Of a stretch of DNA of 64,000 bases, positions 1 through 10,990 are shown one piece after another. The position numbers and the translations under genes are program-made. Each line of letters starts with the position of its first letter. The stretch's first letter is position 1. Where the stretch lies: NCBI GenBank assembly GCA_037962975.1, contig CM075674.1, positions 35,788,501-35,852,500 on the forward strand, in the 5' to 3' direction. Source of the DNA: Clitoria ternatea (lineage: Eukaryota; Streptophyta; Magnoliopsida; Fabales; Fabaceae). Below the pieces are notes generated by a model. The model was not told the origin of the DNA and did no database searches. It worked only from the letters and a program-made list of their open reading frames with translations.

Positions 1-1310
1 CTCATGACCTTGAATTAGCAGTCGTGGTGTTTACCTTAAAGTTATGGCTTATATGGTTTGAGGTTTGTGGTGTTTATATACCCTTTTGATCAGAAGGAGT
101 TGAACATGTGCCAACAACGATGGATGGAGTTCTTAAAGGTCTATGACTTCGAATTCAAGTTTCATCATGGAAAAGCTAATATTATAGTTGATGCTTTGAG
201 TAAAAAGTCAACTCATGTGGCAACATTAATGGTAAAGGAGCATGAGTTACTCAAGCAGTTCAGAGATTGAAATCTCGGTGTTGAGATGAAGTATGATAGT
301 GTAATGTTTATTGGTACTTTAAGGATTGCTAATGAATTCTTGAAGTTAGTCTGTGAACAATAGAAAACTGATTCATACCTTTAGGAGTTAAAGGAGCTTC
401 AAGCGAATGACACTTATTGAAGGGCCTGTTGAATTTTGCATGTAAAATAGAGAATCTTTGTGTCTAATGGAAATAACTTAAGGAAAAATGTTCTTGATGA
501 AGCACATAAGAGTATGTTAAGTATTCATCCTAGTACGACGAACATGTACCAAGACCTGAAGAAGAATTTCTGATGGGCAGGATTGAAAAGAGATGTGGTG
601 AACTTTGTAGCATCTTGTTTGATATGTCAGAAAGCTAAAGTTAAACAACAGAAACCTTCTAGAACTTTGCAAGCTCTTGACATCCCAGTTTGGAAATGGA
701 ATTCTATCGCCATGGATTTTGTGTCTAGGTTATCCAAGACACGGGCTTGTCACGATGTTATTCAAGTGATTATTGACAAAATTACAAAGTCTGCTCACTT
801 TCTGGTTGTTAGTACGAAGAGTTCCATGGAGGAACTAACATAAATATACATGAAGGAAGTAGTAATGTTGCATTATGTACCTTCTAGCATCATTTCAGAG
901 CGTGATTCACGGTTTACCTCATGTTTATGGGGTAGCCTCTATAAGGAGTTATGCTCTAGGTTGAAGTTGAGTTCAGCTTACCATCCACAGATTGATAGGC
1001 AATTCGAAAGAACTATTCAAAGTTTGGAGGATTTACTGAGGTCTTGTGTATTGCAACATGGTGGTAGTAGGGAGCAGTTACTTCCACTATTGAATTCACC
1101 TACAACAATAGCTATTACAGTAGTATTGACACGAAGCCTTGTATGACAGGAAGTGTAGAACATCATTACGCTGGCTTGAAACTGGTGAAAGTTTAGCCTT
1201 TGGACCTGAGATTGTTCAACAAATCTCTGACCATGTTAAGATAGTCCAAGATGAAAGCTACTCAAAATAGGAAAAAAAGTTATTATAATAAGAGGTGAAA
1301 GCCGCTCGGG
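1..1310 (+). pseudogene. Ty3/gypsy pol relic (RNase H, integrase)
   Basis: Broken 3' half of a gypsy polyprotein that enters from the left edge. In order one can read the end of RNase H with its connection (about 1-270, 'LNMCQQRWMEFLKVYDFE' then 'HHGKANIIVDALSKKS'), an integrase zinc-binding segment (about 555-660, 'CLICQKAKVKQQKPS') and the integrase core (about 700-1146, with 'FVSRLSKTRACHDVI' and 'IISERDSRFTS'). A trace of the integrase C-terminal region runs to about 1300. Several stops and frameshifts break it, for example near 268, 361, 571 and 841. No LTR or target duplication is visible, and no full element can be assigned. It is closely related to the pol of the element at 2887-17331 but is more decayed, so it is probably an older insertion. 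It cannot encode a working enzyme. Confidence 0.85.
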
Positions 1311-2769
1311 ATAGGCAAGTTCAATTTGTTTGAAGTTCACAAATTGTTTGGTTTAACTCGCGAGTTACAGTTCTCAAGCTTTCAAAACTTTTATTACTTT
1401 TCTTTGGAAAATAAAACTAGAAGATAAATTAAAAAATTGTTGGAAATTTATTTTTTTATAAATTAAGGGTAAAATGAAAATTTTATAAAGTTGAATATTG
1501 AAACAATTAATACTTATTACTTGAAAAAAAATTAAAATAGCTGAAATTAAACATTATATATACATTGAGCTAGTTTATAAACCAAAAGAGTTGAGTTATA
1601 TACTTGACTCAAGTTTACTTCATTCACATAACAAACTTGATTCTTAAGATTAAGTTCAACTCATTTGATATTAAGTTCATCGATCCAATTAACGAGTTGA
1701 ATATCAAACTTTTATCAAATTAATTTCCTTCATTGTCAGCTTTATTCTTTACTAATTAATTATAAGTTTGCTTTAAGTTTAAAAATGTTGGGCCTGCCCT
1801 TATCATAAAATTTATTTATTATTTGAAGAGATAAATGATTTATCTTTTTATACTTAGCACTTTTCTAAAACACCCTCAACAGTGCCCCAAAATATATTTA
1901 AAGAAATTTAATACTAATTACTGAAAGTTATGTTTAATGTACTATCTCTGTACATTTTAAGGTTAGTTTGGCATTTTTTAATGAAAAAATCGATACACTT
2001 TTTGTTTTCTTTAATAATAAATATACCTAGAGACACGTTAAAAAACCGATAAAAGCAATATCATATTCACAAATCACAATTATTTACAAGTTATGCGCAA
2101 GTACGTGCTCTAAAGGAATTAAATAATTAATTATGTTTAGTCAGCAATGCAACACAACATTTAAATTGTGGTTACCCCTTGCACTTTTGAGTATTTGGTT
2201 CCGGTTAGGTCGGATTAAGATTAATCTTGGTTTAATAAAGTTTTTTTTTGGCACGGTCAAATAAAGTTCAAACTAATTATTTCAGTTTGGATTATGTTTC
2301 GGGGCGTTGTTATTAACCCCTCTTAAAGACCTCTCTTTTAATTTTTGAAGTTTATATTACAAAATTAATCTTGATTTAAAATCTCTAAACTAACATCTTT
2401 TTCGTCCTTAAAGCTTGAATTTTATTTGAAATTAAAATTAAAGTTTAATTTTACAAATTATCTTCTCATCTAGAGGATTTGTTTCATGTAAAAATTATGA
2501 TAGCGATAGTGATGGCGGTTGCGACAACAATAGTAGCAATAACAATGTTGATGGTGGTTGTGATTAGGGGTGTCAATTTCATCTATTTATTCATTAAGTA
2601 TTATCTATTCATATATAATTCATCTATTTATAAAAAAAATGATGAATTTAATGATTGGATCCAGGGCTGACCCTGGAACTTGGAAAGAAGAATGACTCAG
2701 GACACATTGTTAACAGGGGCCCAAATAAAAATATTTAATTTATATAGAAAAATCAATAAGTTTCAATAT
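1311..2769. other. AT-rich intergenic DNA, no gene seen
   Basis: Very AT-rich sequence with no coding-like frame. The 63-residue frame at 2479-2670 is low-complexity and matches nothing I recognise. No paired repeats or clear transposon ends were found, apart from a short palindrome-like 'ccagggctgaccctgg' at about 2660-2675 that could be a decayed transposon end. Confidence 0.6.
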
Positions 2770-2845
2770 AAATTGCATAGTTTAGTGGTAAAGTCACATT
2801 CTTTTTACTTAAAGATCTTAGGTTTGACTCCCATTGACTTTAATT
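2770..2845 (+). repeat. tRNA-like (SINE-like) remnant
   Basis: A stretch with an A-box-like 'tagtttagtgg' (2778-2788) and a B-box-like 'ggtttgactcc' (2821-2831), spaced 43 bases start to start as in tRNA genes. The two boxes resemble an internal RNA polymerase III promoter. The sequence between them does not fold as a clean tRNA, and no CCA-adjacent acceptor stem is evident. It is therefore more likely a remnant of a tRNA-derived SINE, or a tRNA-like piece inside another transposon, than a tRNA gene. Confidence 0.4.
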
Positions 2846-2886
2846 TTTTTAATTAAATGTTTCTAGCAGAATTGAATACTAACAAG

Positions 2887-3977
2887 TGTAACATCCTAAA
2901 AATAGGATTTATCAGCAAAACATGATTTAAAGAGAGAATTAAAGGAAAATGGGAGATTAATTAGAATAATTTCCAAAATGACGAACATGTCCCTAACAAT
3001 TGCCGTAATGACCAACGCGTCCTTAGGTCTTTTAAAATTAAAAATCTCTCTCTTTTCTCTTTGTTTTTCATTGGCATCAGAGGGAGTGAGAGATTTTTCT
3101 TCTTTCTTCTTCATCTCTTCTAAACTAGCACTTCTAATTCCTTTCTTTTCCAATTTCTCTCAAAATCATCAAATTGGAGTAGAAACCAAGCACTTTCTCT
3201 CTTTCCTTTTCATGTTGGTAGTTTGGATTAAAGGAGGAGAATTCTAAGTTACTCAATTGGAGGTAAGATGGTGAAACCCTACTTTGGGTTGGTTTAATTC
3301 AGCTTCCATCCTTTAATTCTTTCAATTTCATGAGTTTCAAAACAATTGGGATCTAAGAATACAATTGAATAGCTTAGGTTTCTATAGGCTTTGAACCTTT
3401 TATGAAAAGTATAATGAAATAGTTTCTAGATTGCTAATCCTATAGGATTGAAGCTTAATAATGGTTGTTTTAATGAAACAAGGTAGTTTTGGAAGTTTTT
3501 GGAGCGATTCATAACTTGAAGTTGGTTCGAAGGCGGGTTCCGAAGTTGACGTCTCGATTCGGAGTTCGATAGCCTGAGTTATTCCCAAAATACTAAAGGG
3601 TGTTCATGCTGAAAATTTTAGCAGGACCGATTTTATAAATTTGAGAATTGGGCAATCTTCGGGGCATAATTGGCCCTCGACTTCTTCATAACAATTGTAA
3701 GTATTTGAGTTAAGGATCTTTACAAACCAGATTCATCCCGGTTGGAGTTGTATAACTCCGATTTGACTTAATTTACCAAGTGGTGCGGAAGGAGCCGACA
3801 TGCTGAAAAATTTTCTTTGGGCCATTTTGGAGCCCCAAATCCTAGGATATGTTATAGGGGACCCATTGAGTCATATAGGGACACCCTAGGATGGGTGTGC
3901 TTATTTTTGAAAAAAAGAATTCCCATATTTTTATTTATTTATTATTATTATTATTAAATTAAGGTTTGGATGTTTTA
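2887..3977 (+). repeat. G1 5' LTR
   Basis: Direct repeat of 16243-17331, with termini tgtaacatcc and ggatgtttta, an imperfect inverted pair. By eye the two copies differ at scattered single bases and a few short indels, a few percent overall. Small frames inside it (for example 2978-3247, with an equivalent in the other copy) are non-coding LTR sequence. Confidence 0.92.
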
Positions 3978-3980
3978 TTT

Positions 3981-3993
3981 TGGTATTAGAGCA
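3981..3993 (+). other. G1 primer-binding site
   Basis: 'tggtattagagca' lies three bases after the 5' LTR. It matches the usual plant primer site complementary to the initiator tRNA-Met 3' end (TGGTATCAGAGC) with one mismatch, and it fixes the plus-strand direction of G1. Confidence 0.85.
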
Positions 3994-4158
3994 GACTTGA
4001 AAAAGTCCAAGGCCAAGGTTAAATTACTAAATACTATGAATTGAGTAAACTCATATGCTAGTTGTTAATTATTGAATTAATTGATGAGATCCACTGTGAA
4101 TAAATTGTATTCTTATCCATGAAAAGTACTAAAGTACGATATTATTTCAGGATAAGAA

Positions 4159-5551
4159 ATGACTGACCATCCAGATATGGATGCCATGGCTGCTGCTTTT
4201 CAGCGCTTTGCTGATATTCTTGAAAGGCAAAATCAGCCTCAATCATCAGATAATCATAGTCTGGATTGTTTCTTGAAGCGTAAACCCAGTGATTTCATGG
4301 AGGCTTTCATCCTGATCAAGCTTATGCATGGATTCAAAACTTAGAAAGGATTTTTGATAGTTTGCAGTGCACTAAGGCACAGAAGGTCGAATATGCTGTG
4401 TTTATGCTTCGAAAAGAAGCTGAGAACTGGTGGAAGATTACTAAAGCTAGGATGATAGCTGCAGGAACTGAATTAATCTGGGAGAACTTCAAGGTGTGTT
4501 TCCTTGAAAAATATTTCCCTGACACTATAAGGAGCAGAAAAGAGTTGGAATTCATGGAACTCAGATAAGAGTATGCAGCTAAATTTGAAGAACTTTGTTT
4601 ATTTTACCCTCCTTTTCAGTAGCCTGGTACTGAAGGCTCCAAATGTATTAAATTTGAGAGCGGTATGAGACCTGAAATTAAAAAGGCGTTCAGACACTAA
4701 AAAATCAAGAGTTTCCCTGTTCTTGTCAACAAATGCAGAATTTATGAAGAAGATGATAAGGCTTCTACTGGATCAAGCAGTAAATTAGATGTTTCTCCAA
4801 GGTTATAGTCCACTAATTTTAAAAGGCAAGGAAAATTTAATAGAGGTGGATCATCTTCTAAACCCAGAGGCTGAGGTAATTCTGGTAATTGTTCTATGGG
4901 TCATCCGAGGAACGGTAAATGTTTCAGGTGTGGTGGTGACCATCTTGCTAGAAATTATGACAAAGAAGAAGAGGTTGTTTGTTATCACTGTAATGAAAAA
5001 GGGCATATCCGTCCTAACTGTCTTCTCTTACAACAAACAGATTCTAATACTAGTATTAACGTGGAGGCTTCCGAGGACGAGGCCATGGAAATGGTAACCG
5101 TGATGGCCGAGGCAATGAAGGACGTGGTAATAATTTTATGGTTTCTAGAAATGATCGAGCTGGAACTTCTAATTCACCAGCTGCAGGCAGAGTCTATGCT
5201 ATTACTGCTGAGGATGTTGCTCAAGCTAATGACCTTGTTCAGAGTAAGTGTATAATTGGTGATTCTATTCTCAATGTTGTGTTTGATTCTGGTGTGACTC
5301 ATTCCTTTATCTCTAATGATTGTGTAATGCGTATGAGATTGCCTGTTATTGCTATGAATCGGGCATTGGATGTATCTAACCCGACTGGTACTAAACTATG
5401 GACTTCTATGATGTGTAAAAATGTATCCTTCACTTTGGGTGATAGGAGTTTTATGGCTGACTTGATATATCTACCTTTGAGAGGTCTTGACATTGTACTT
5501 AGTATGGATTGGCTATCAGCCAATAAAGTCCTAGTTGATTGTCAAAACTGA
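4159..5551 (+). pseudogene. G1 gag and protease region, broken
   Basis: Reading starts at the ATG at 4159, after the primer site and leader. The capsid-like part includes 'EAENWWKITKARMIAAGTE' and 'FLEKYFPDTIRSRKELEFM' (4362-4568). Two zinc knuckles follow: a degenerate first one around 4920-4960 ('CFRCGGDHLARNY', spacing shortened and last Cys lost) and a canonical CX2CX4HX4C second one around 4980-5021 ('CYHCNEKGHIRPNC'). The retroviral-type aspartic protease is at 5138-5551, with active-site 'FDSGVTHSFI' and a downstream 'LDIVLSMDWLSANKVLVDC'. Frame changes near 4300 and 4790, a TAG at 4620-4622 and a stop after 5551 mean that no continuous polyprotein can be made. Confidence 0.88.
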
Positions 5552-5633
5552 CGAGTGATCTTTCCAAATCAGAATGCCGATGATTATAAAATCCAAGGTA
5601 TATCTCAGTTGCTTATGTTATTCTGTATGACTG

Positions 5634-6331
5634 ATGGATATCCCTGTTGTGTGTGACTTTTCTAAGGTGTTTCCGGAGGATGTACCTGGTGTTCCTCCTG
5701 AAAGGGAGATTGAATTCTCTATTGATCTTGTTTTTGGAGCTGAACCAATCTCCAATACTCCCTATAAAATGTCTCCTATTGAATTAGCAAAATTAAAGAA
5801 GAAGGTTGATGAATTGCTTGACAAATAGTTTATTTGACCTAGTATATTGCCGTGGGGTACTCCGGTGTTACTTGTTAAAAAGAAAGAGGGCAGTATGCGG
5901 CTATGTGTTGATTACTACCAGTTGAATAAGCTTACGATCAAGAATAAGTATCCATTGCCTAGAATTGATGACTTGATTGATCAGTTGCATGGTGCTTCAG
6001 TCTTTTCAAAGATTGATTTATGATCTGGATACCATCAGATCTGAGTTAAGGCTTCAGATATTCCTAAAACGGCGTTCAGGACCCGATATGGCCACTATGA
6101 ATATGTGGTGATGCCGTTTGGTGTAACTAATGCTCCTTCTATGTTCATGAATTATATGAACAACATCTTTTATCCATACCTAGATCGATTTGTGGTTGTC
6201 TTTATTGATGATATCCTAATCTATTCTAAGTCTCATGAGGAACATGAAGAACATGTCTGTTTAGTACTCCAAGTGCTAAAAGAGAAACAGTTGTTTGCTA
6301 AATTATCCAAGTGTGATTTTTGGATGGATAA
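5634..6331 (+). pseudogene. G1 reverse transcriptase, 5' part
   Basis: Start of the G1 RT. 'FSKVFPEDVPGVPPEREIEF' lies at 5650-5720, and the catalytic block 'VVVFIDDILIYSKS' (FIDD version of the YXDD box) at about 6190-6230. 'MPFGVTNAPSMF' comes just before it. TAG at 5826 and TGAs at about 5835, 6021 and 6050 interrupt it. It ends abruptly at 6331 where G2 is inserted, and the next RT residues resume at 13978. A few apparent residues of the open frame beyond 6331 are G2 LTR sequence. Confidence 0.9.
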
Positions 6332-6969
6332 TGTGACGTCCCAAAATTTTTGGAACAAAATTTTCGCGTTTAAAGAATCATTTTTGAAATTTATAATTTA
6401 AATTTTGAGGTCACGTAAAAAAAATTAATAAATGTGGAATCCTACAACTTTTATGAAGAAGTCAGAATCAAATTCACACGTTTGCAGCTTCAAAATTGAG
6501 CAACAAGTTACGAAAATAAATCTGGAATCCTAGAACAGCATACAATTCTACCCATTCCATATTTATTCACAACCCTATCCCCTCTTACCTTGATGAAGGG
6601 TCTTAGATGGTTGAAAAATGTTCTCTTCTTACTGTCCTAGCTTCGGATCAGAGATGACTTGACGGAGGAAAGGAAAATGAGAGAGAGACTTTACTAAATT
6701 TTGTTTGTTCTGAGATTAAACGAGTTGTAGTGTCGATTTAATAATGCAAAAGACAAGTGGGGAGACAAGCTTTTTCGTAATTGGATTGTAGTGCATTAAT
6801 TATGCTAATAATGGAGTTTTAGATAAGGAAATGAGCTGTATTGTTGACCATTACCGCCGCCTACCTACTGGAGCTTTGTATGATTAAAGTAGATATATTA
6901 AGATATGTACAAAATGACATGATTAGAGTAAAAGATCAATTCTGACACTGGTTCGGTATTTTATGAATA

Positions 6970-7100
6970 TTTGTCGACTGGACCATTACCGGGTCAGTAT
7001 ATTTGCTGACTGGACCACTACCGGGTCAGTATATTTACCGACTGGACCACTACCGAGTCAGTATATTTACCGACTGGACCACTACCGGGTCATTCCGAGA
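6970..7100. repeat. 32-bp tandem repeat in G2 LTR
   Basis: About four tandem copies of a 32-bp unit that contains 'ggaccactaccgggtcagta' followed by 'tatttaccgact'. The equivalent block in the other LTR (12427-12515) has about three copies, so copy number changed after insertion or during reverse transcription. Confidence 0.85.
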
Positions 7101-8430
7101 AGAATTCATCAGAGTCTCTTCGTTCAGAACTGCTCCACTCAGAAGGGAATTTGCTCGGACATGTTTCTGCTTGAAACACTCGGATATAGCCTTTCCTTCC
7201 TCGGAAAATGTTTCATTCAGAAATGTCTCACCCGGGACACCTTATTCAGAAATGTCTCACTCGGATATCTCTTCCCGAAAGTGTTCTTTCAAAGCCAGTC
7301 AGTCAGTCTTCACTCAAAACTATTTCTCTCGGAAGTGCTTTACTCGGAATATTATAACTGAAAGGATCATTCAGAGTCGAAGTTTAGTCCTTTCGGAAAT
7401 CATTCCACTTGGGAATATCACTCGGAGTCAAAGGCAATCTTGAAGACGGACCGAGCACAAGCTCTCGACAACTTTATGACACCCGAGCACGAATAGAATG
7501 AAGGGGTTCAATACTCAGATATTTTCTTCGTCGGGAACTCTTCACAAGGAAATATTACATACTCGGAGTTATAGTCTCTCTGTCCAGATGTACTCTCCCT
7601 GGAAATGACTCACTCGGTAATCTCAATCGGTGACATGTCACACGGGAATTGGCAAGGTCTCACTTGGTGTTATCTCACTCGGTGCCATTCCACACGGAAG
7701 TGTTGCACTCGGAAACATCCCATTTGGGAAAGTTGCTCAACTCGGAGATACCATACTCGGAAATGTCTAAGTCTGAGAATTACTCATTCGAAATCAAAGC
7801 TTTTCTCCGTTCGGAAGTACTTCTCTCAGAAACATTTCACTCGAAGACGTTTCATTCGGAAACGAGTCACTCAGAGACGTTTCACTCGGTAACGTTTCAT
7901 TCAGAAACGAGTTACTCGTAGACGTTTCACTCGGAAATGAGTCACTCGGGGACACTCCACTCAGAAGTATGGAACTTGGAGGCTTCTTTGTCCGAAAGGT
8001 GCTCATTCAAAGCCAGAGCTTTCCTTCAGTCGGAAGTGATCATCTCGGATTTTCTTCGCTCGGAAATGTCTCATTTGAAACCAAAGCTTTCTTTTACTCA
8101 GAAATGGTTCTTTCAGACACGCTTCACTCAGAAATGTCTCCGAGACCAGGACTCCACTCGGAAGTGGTTCTCTCGGTCATTCCTCACTCGGAAACATTAC
8201 ATTCACTCGGAATTTCTCTCGGTCAAACCTCACTCGGAAACATAACCTTCACTCAGAATTGCTCTCGGTCAGACCTCACTCGGAAACATAACCTTCACTC
8301 GGAATTACTCTCGGTCAGACCTCACTCAGAAACAGATTCTTTTATTGACTCGGACAGTCTTGTTTCTGACATGATTCACTCGGAATTTTCTTGCCCACTA
8401 ATATTTTACTCGGTAATGTCCCAACCAGAG
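7100..8430. repeat. TCACTCGGAAA short-repeat array in G2 LTR
   Basis: Dozens of copies of a degenerate 10-13 base motif, 'tcactcggaaa' with variants such as 'cactcagaaatg', irregularly spaced over about 1.3 kb. The same array is in the right LTR. The repeat keeps several frames open for long stretches (for example 7969-8502) but gives Ser/His/Glu-rich nonsense peptides with no domain. In the minus-strand element this lies in the LTR, where it could act as clustered protein-binding sites; that role is speculation. Confidence 0.85.
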
Positions 8431-8596
8431 CGCTACTGGAAGTTAGTATCAAAGAAGGTATTTGGCTGGACCAAAAGAAGTGTTCACAAAATGTTTTCCT
8501 AACCAAATTGTAGAAAGTTGAGATAAATTGGATAATATCATTAATGGTCTAAATGAAAATGATTATACGTGAGAATGAAATTTTTGGGATGTTACA

Positions 8597-8645
8597 ATTC
8601 TCCCACCCTAATAAAAATTTCGTCCTCGAAATTTAATATAACGCA
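8597..8645 (-). other. G2 polypurine tract and gypsy 3' end sequence
   Basis: Read on the minus strand, this is a 'cgaggacgaaatttttatta' stretch followed by the purine-rich tract 'gggtgggagaat' immediately before the 3' LTR. The same arrangement borders G3 at 37827. It supports gypsy ancestry of the G2 frame. Confidence 0.75.
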
Positions 8646-8668
8646 TCAGATAGAAAAATTCCGATCAA

Positions 8669-10160
8669 ATGATACTACCGACCACCACTTACAAATCTAG
8701 GAAGCCAAGGTATCTGAGGACGGGGCCAAACCAATCAACGCCTGAGAACAATAATTCACGACTTCAGAAAGAAATTTCACATCTGACTGCTCAGAAACAG
8801 TCAAATCATCCTACAGTACTCGAAATTGAGTCAGATTTTGAGTTTAATACAAAAGGAACAAGGGTTAGAGGTTGATCCCATGAAGGAAATCTACCCTAGG
8901 AATGTCAGAATTCACACGAATCTAAAAAAAAAATGTGTTTCCTAAGCAGAAAGTCGTAGGTCAGGTGGCAATAATCCACTCCACATGACTAGGAGAAGCA
9001 TTCTCGACCCTTCCTTACTCGGAAATGTTTCCTTCCTTATCTCAGACAAGATTCGCTATTGACAGAACCTTGCCTTTTGCTAATGTGGCTCAAGGCTCGA
9101 TCTTAGTGTTACCCAGGAACATGGCTGAATGGGAAAACACTATACAAATATGGGAATCCAATACCATCACACACTGTGCTGGTAGAATATTCTCAGACTT
9201 TGGATCTAAGGTCCAATATATAGGAAACCTTCTAGGTACGACTGTAAAACAAATCTTTCAATCCTGGAAAATAGCCTATCCAGAAAAATATCAGAAATTG
9301 GTAGACATAGCAGATAACACTGTTGTCACAGCATAAATAAGGCAAATGATTTTAGGATATAATGAGTATAGGGAAGTACTCAAGCCCAAAACCATGCCTT
9401 ATTACAATTGGAAACCCTGAAAATTAATGATATGAAGGATTTCCCAGCATATGCCGAGCAATATGAAATGCTTGCGGCAAAGACAGGTAGAATCTACCTA
9501 GACCCAGAACTTTCAACAAAGTTCTTCAGAAAGCTTCCATTCCCTTTTAGCACAAAGATAATGGAATTATGGTTTCAAGCAAATCTTAATATGACTGCAG
9601 AAATAGGACCTAGAAAAATCTTCACCTTCCAAGTCTTCCAACAGCTTTGCCAACAGAATGAAATCATTCAATAGGCGAAAGATTTCTCATTTTGTAGAAA
9701 CATTTCTGTACCCGGAGTATATAGAAATCAAAGAGCTAGAAAACCCCTTAGAAGATCAACCACTTATAAGGGAACACCTCCCAGAAATCAGGTCAAGAAG
9801 GTTAGACCTTCAAAACCTTGAACTACGACCTGCAAATATTTTATTTGTGGTCAAAGAGGACATTTTGCAAGAGATTACAGAAACCAAAATGTCCAAAGAG
9901 AGAGTCTCCATGTCTATCAAAAATTAGAGTTACCAGAAAAAGGAATATTGTCTCAGTATCAGAAGAAGAAATTCCTGATGATAGTGATATATGCCCCTAC
10001 TCAGATAATGAAGGAGATCAAGAAAGAAAAGAATTCATAAACCTTTTTCGATGATTCTAAAAACTTCTTCCTTCAACAGCCCTTATGCCTAGAGAAACCC
10101 TCCAAAAGACATAAGAACCCGAAAACAACAGGAATGTCAACATGAGTGGGAATACTATGT
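8669..10160 (+). pseudogene. Endogenous pararetrovirus coat-protein-like relic
   Basis: Broken coding stretch on the strand opposite to G2 transcription. Readable pieces are 8669-8875, 9025-9336, 9408-9674, 9658-9927 and 9818-10054. The 9025-9336 piece contains 'QIFQSWKIAYPEKYQKL' and the 9408-9674 piece contains 'FFRKLPFPFSTKIMELW', which I recognise as the pattern of Caulimoviridae capsid (gag-like) proteins. A degenerate zinc finger 'CKYFICGQRGHF' follows at about 9830-9866; cysteines are lost from the expected pattern, and an acidic patch comes next (9957-10020). Stops and frameshifts at about 8875, 9336, 9405, 9673 and 9925 break it. No movement protein, protease or RT follows. It is an old captured fragment, not a functional virus gene. 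A divergent retrotransposon gag is the alternative. Confidence 0.65.
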
Positions 10161-10296
10161 ATACATCAATTTATTAGTTAAGCAACAAGTCATACATCAC
10201 ATACTTAACATATTATCAAGCAAGTAATTAAACAATTCATGTAGTATATTAAAGAAACAATACATGTCATAACAATTAGCCCTGAATTTTTGAAAA

Positions 10297-10309
10297 TGCT
10301 CCGATACCA
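10297..10309 (-). other. G2 primer-binding site
   Basis: 'tgctccgatacca' on the plus strand is the complement of TGGTATCGGAGCA, one base off the usual tRNA-Met primer site. It sits four bases from the right LTR, which makes the right LTR the 5' LTR of a minus-strand element. Confidence 0.8.
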
Positions 10310-10806
10310 CCAATGTGACGCCCCAAAATTTTTGGAACAAGATTTTCGCGTTTAAAGAATCATTTTTGAAATTTATAATTTAAATTTTGAGGTCACATAA
10401 AAAAATTAATAAATGCGGAATATTATAACGCATGCTAGTCGTGAACGAATAAAACATAATACATTTATATAGCGGAAATGATGATTTCAGTATGTGGTAC
10501 ATAATATCATTACAACCCATTAAAATTCAAATGAAGACAAGTCCAAGCAATAAATCATAAAAGCTTCATTAATTGCACCACTCGTCATTCTGTGTAGCAT
10601 GCACTGTAAAAATAATGTAAGAGTGAGACAGAATATAGAATAAATATAAAATAAATAAAATTGCACAAACAACACCAACAAACCATAATGATATGATGAA
10701 TATGCCCAACCAGGTCATTTACATTTCATAATCCTTAATTTAGTCAAATGATGTCATGCTGGATCCATTTTGGTTTGGTAGGAATACTGTAGTAAAAAGT
10801 CTCATA

Positions 10807-10990
10807 GAGACACAAGTAGGACTTAGCATAATGCCATGAATCACTACACTCTATGGCGCTCAAGTACCGAAGTACACAAGTAAGACTTAGCATAAACCAT
10901 GAATCCCTACACTCCATGGCGCTCAAGTACCGAAGTACACAAGTAGGACTTAGCATAAACCATGAATCCCTGCACTCCATAGCGCTCAAC
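10807..10990. repeat. 63-bp tandem repeat
   Basis: Nearly three copies of a 63-base unit that includes 'ggcgctcaagtaccgaagta' and 'acttagcataaaccatgaat', the first copy partial. Present only in the long G2 LTR, because the other LTR lost this region. Confidence 0.85.

Larger units (their letters stand above)
6332..8596 (-). repeat. G2 3' LTR, internally deleted
   Basis: Matches both ends of the right LTR but lacks about 1.4-1.5 kb present there. The left copy passes directly from about 6436 to sequence that corresponds to about 11890 in the right copy. The remainder aligns closely, including the tandem 32-bp repeats and the dense TCACTCGGAAA array. Open frames of 95-177 residues here are repeat translations, not genes. 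Confidence 0.85.

Noticed and set aside
2978..3247. Hydrophobic 89-residue frame, conserved at 16334-16651
   Set aside because: Conservation is explained by the two G1 LTRs; the frame differs at its end and starts inside the LTR.
7100..8430. CRISPR-like array
   Set aside because: Repeat words are short and spacing irregular, there are no constant-length spacers, and the context is a plant LTR retrotransposon.
7003..8502. Open frames of 95-177 residues as genes
   Set aside because: They lie in the G2 LTR array of short repeats, are Ser/His/Glu-rich without domains, and several frames are open at once.
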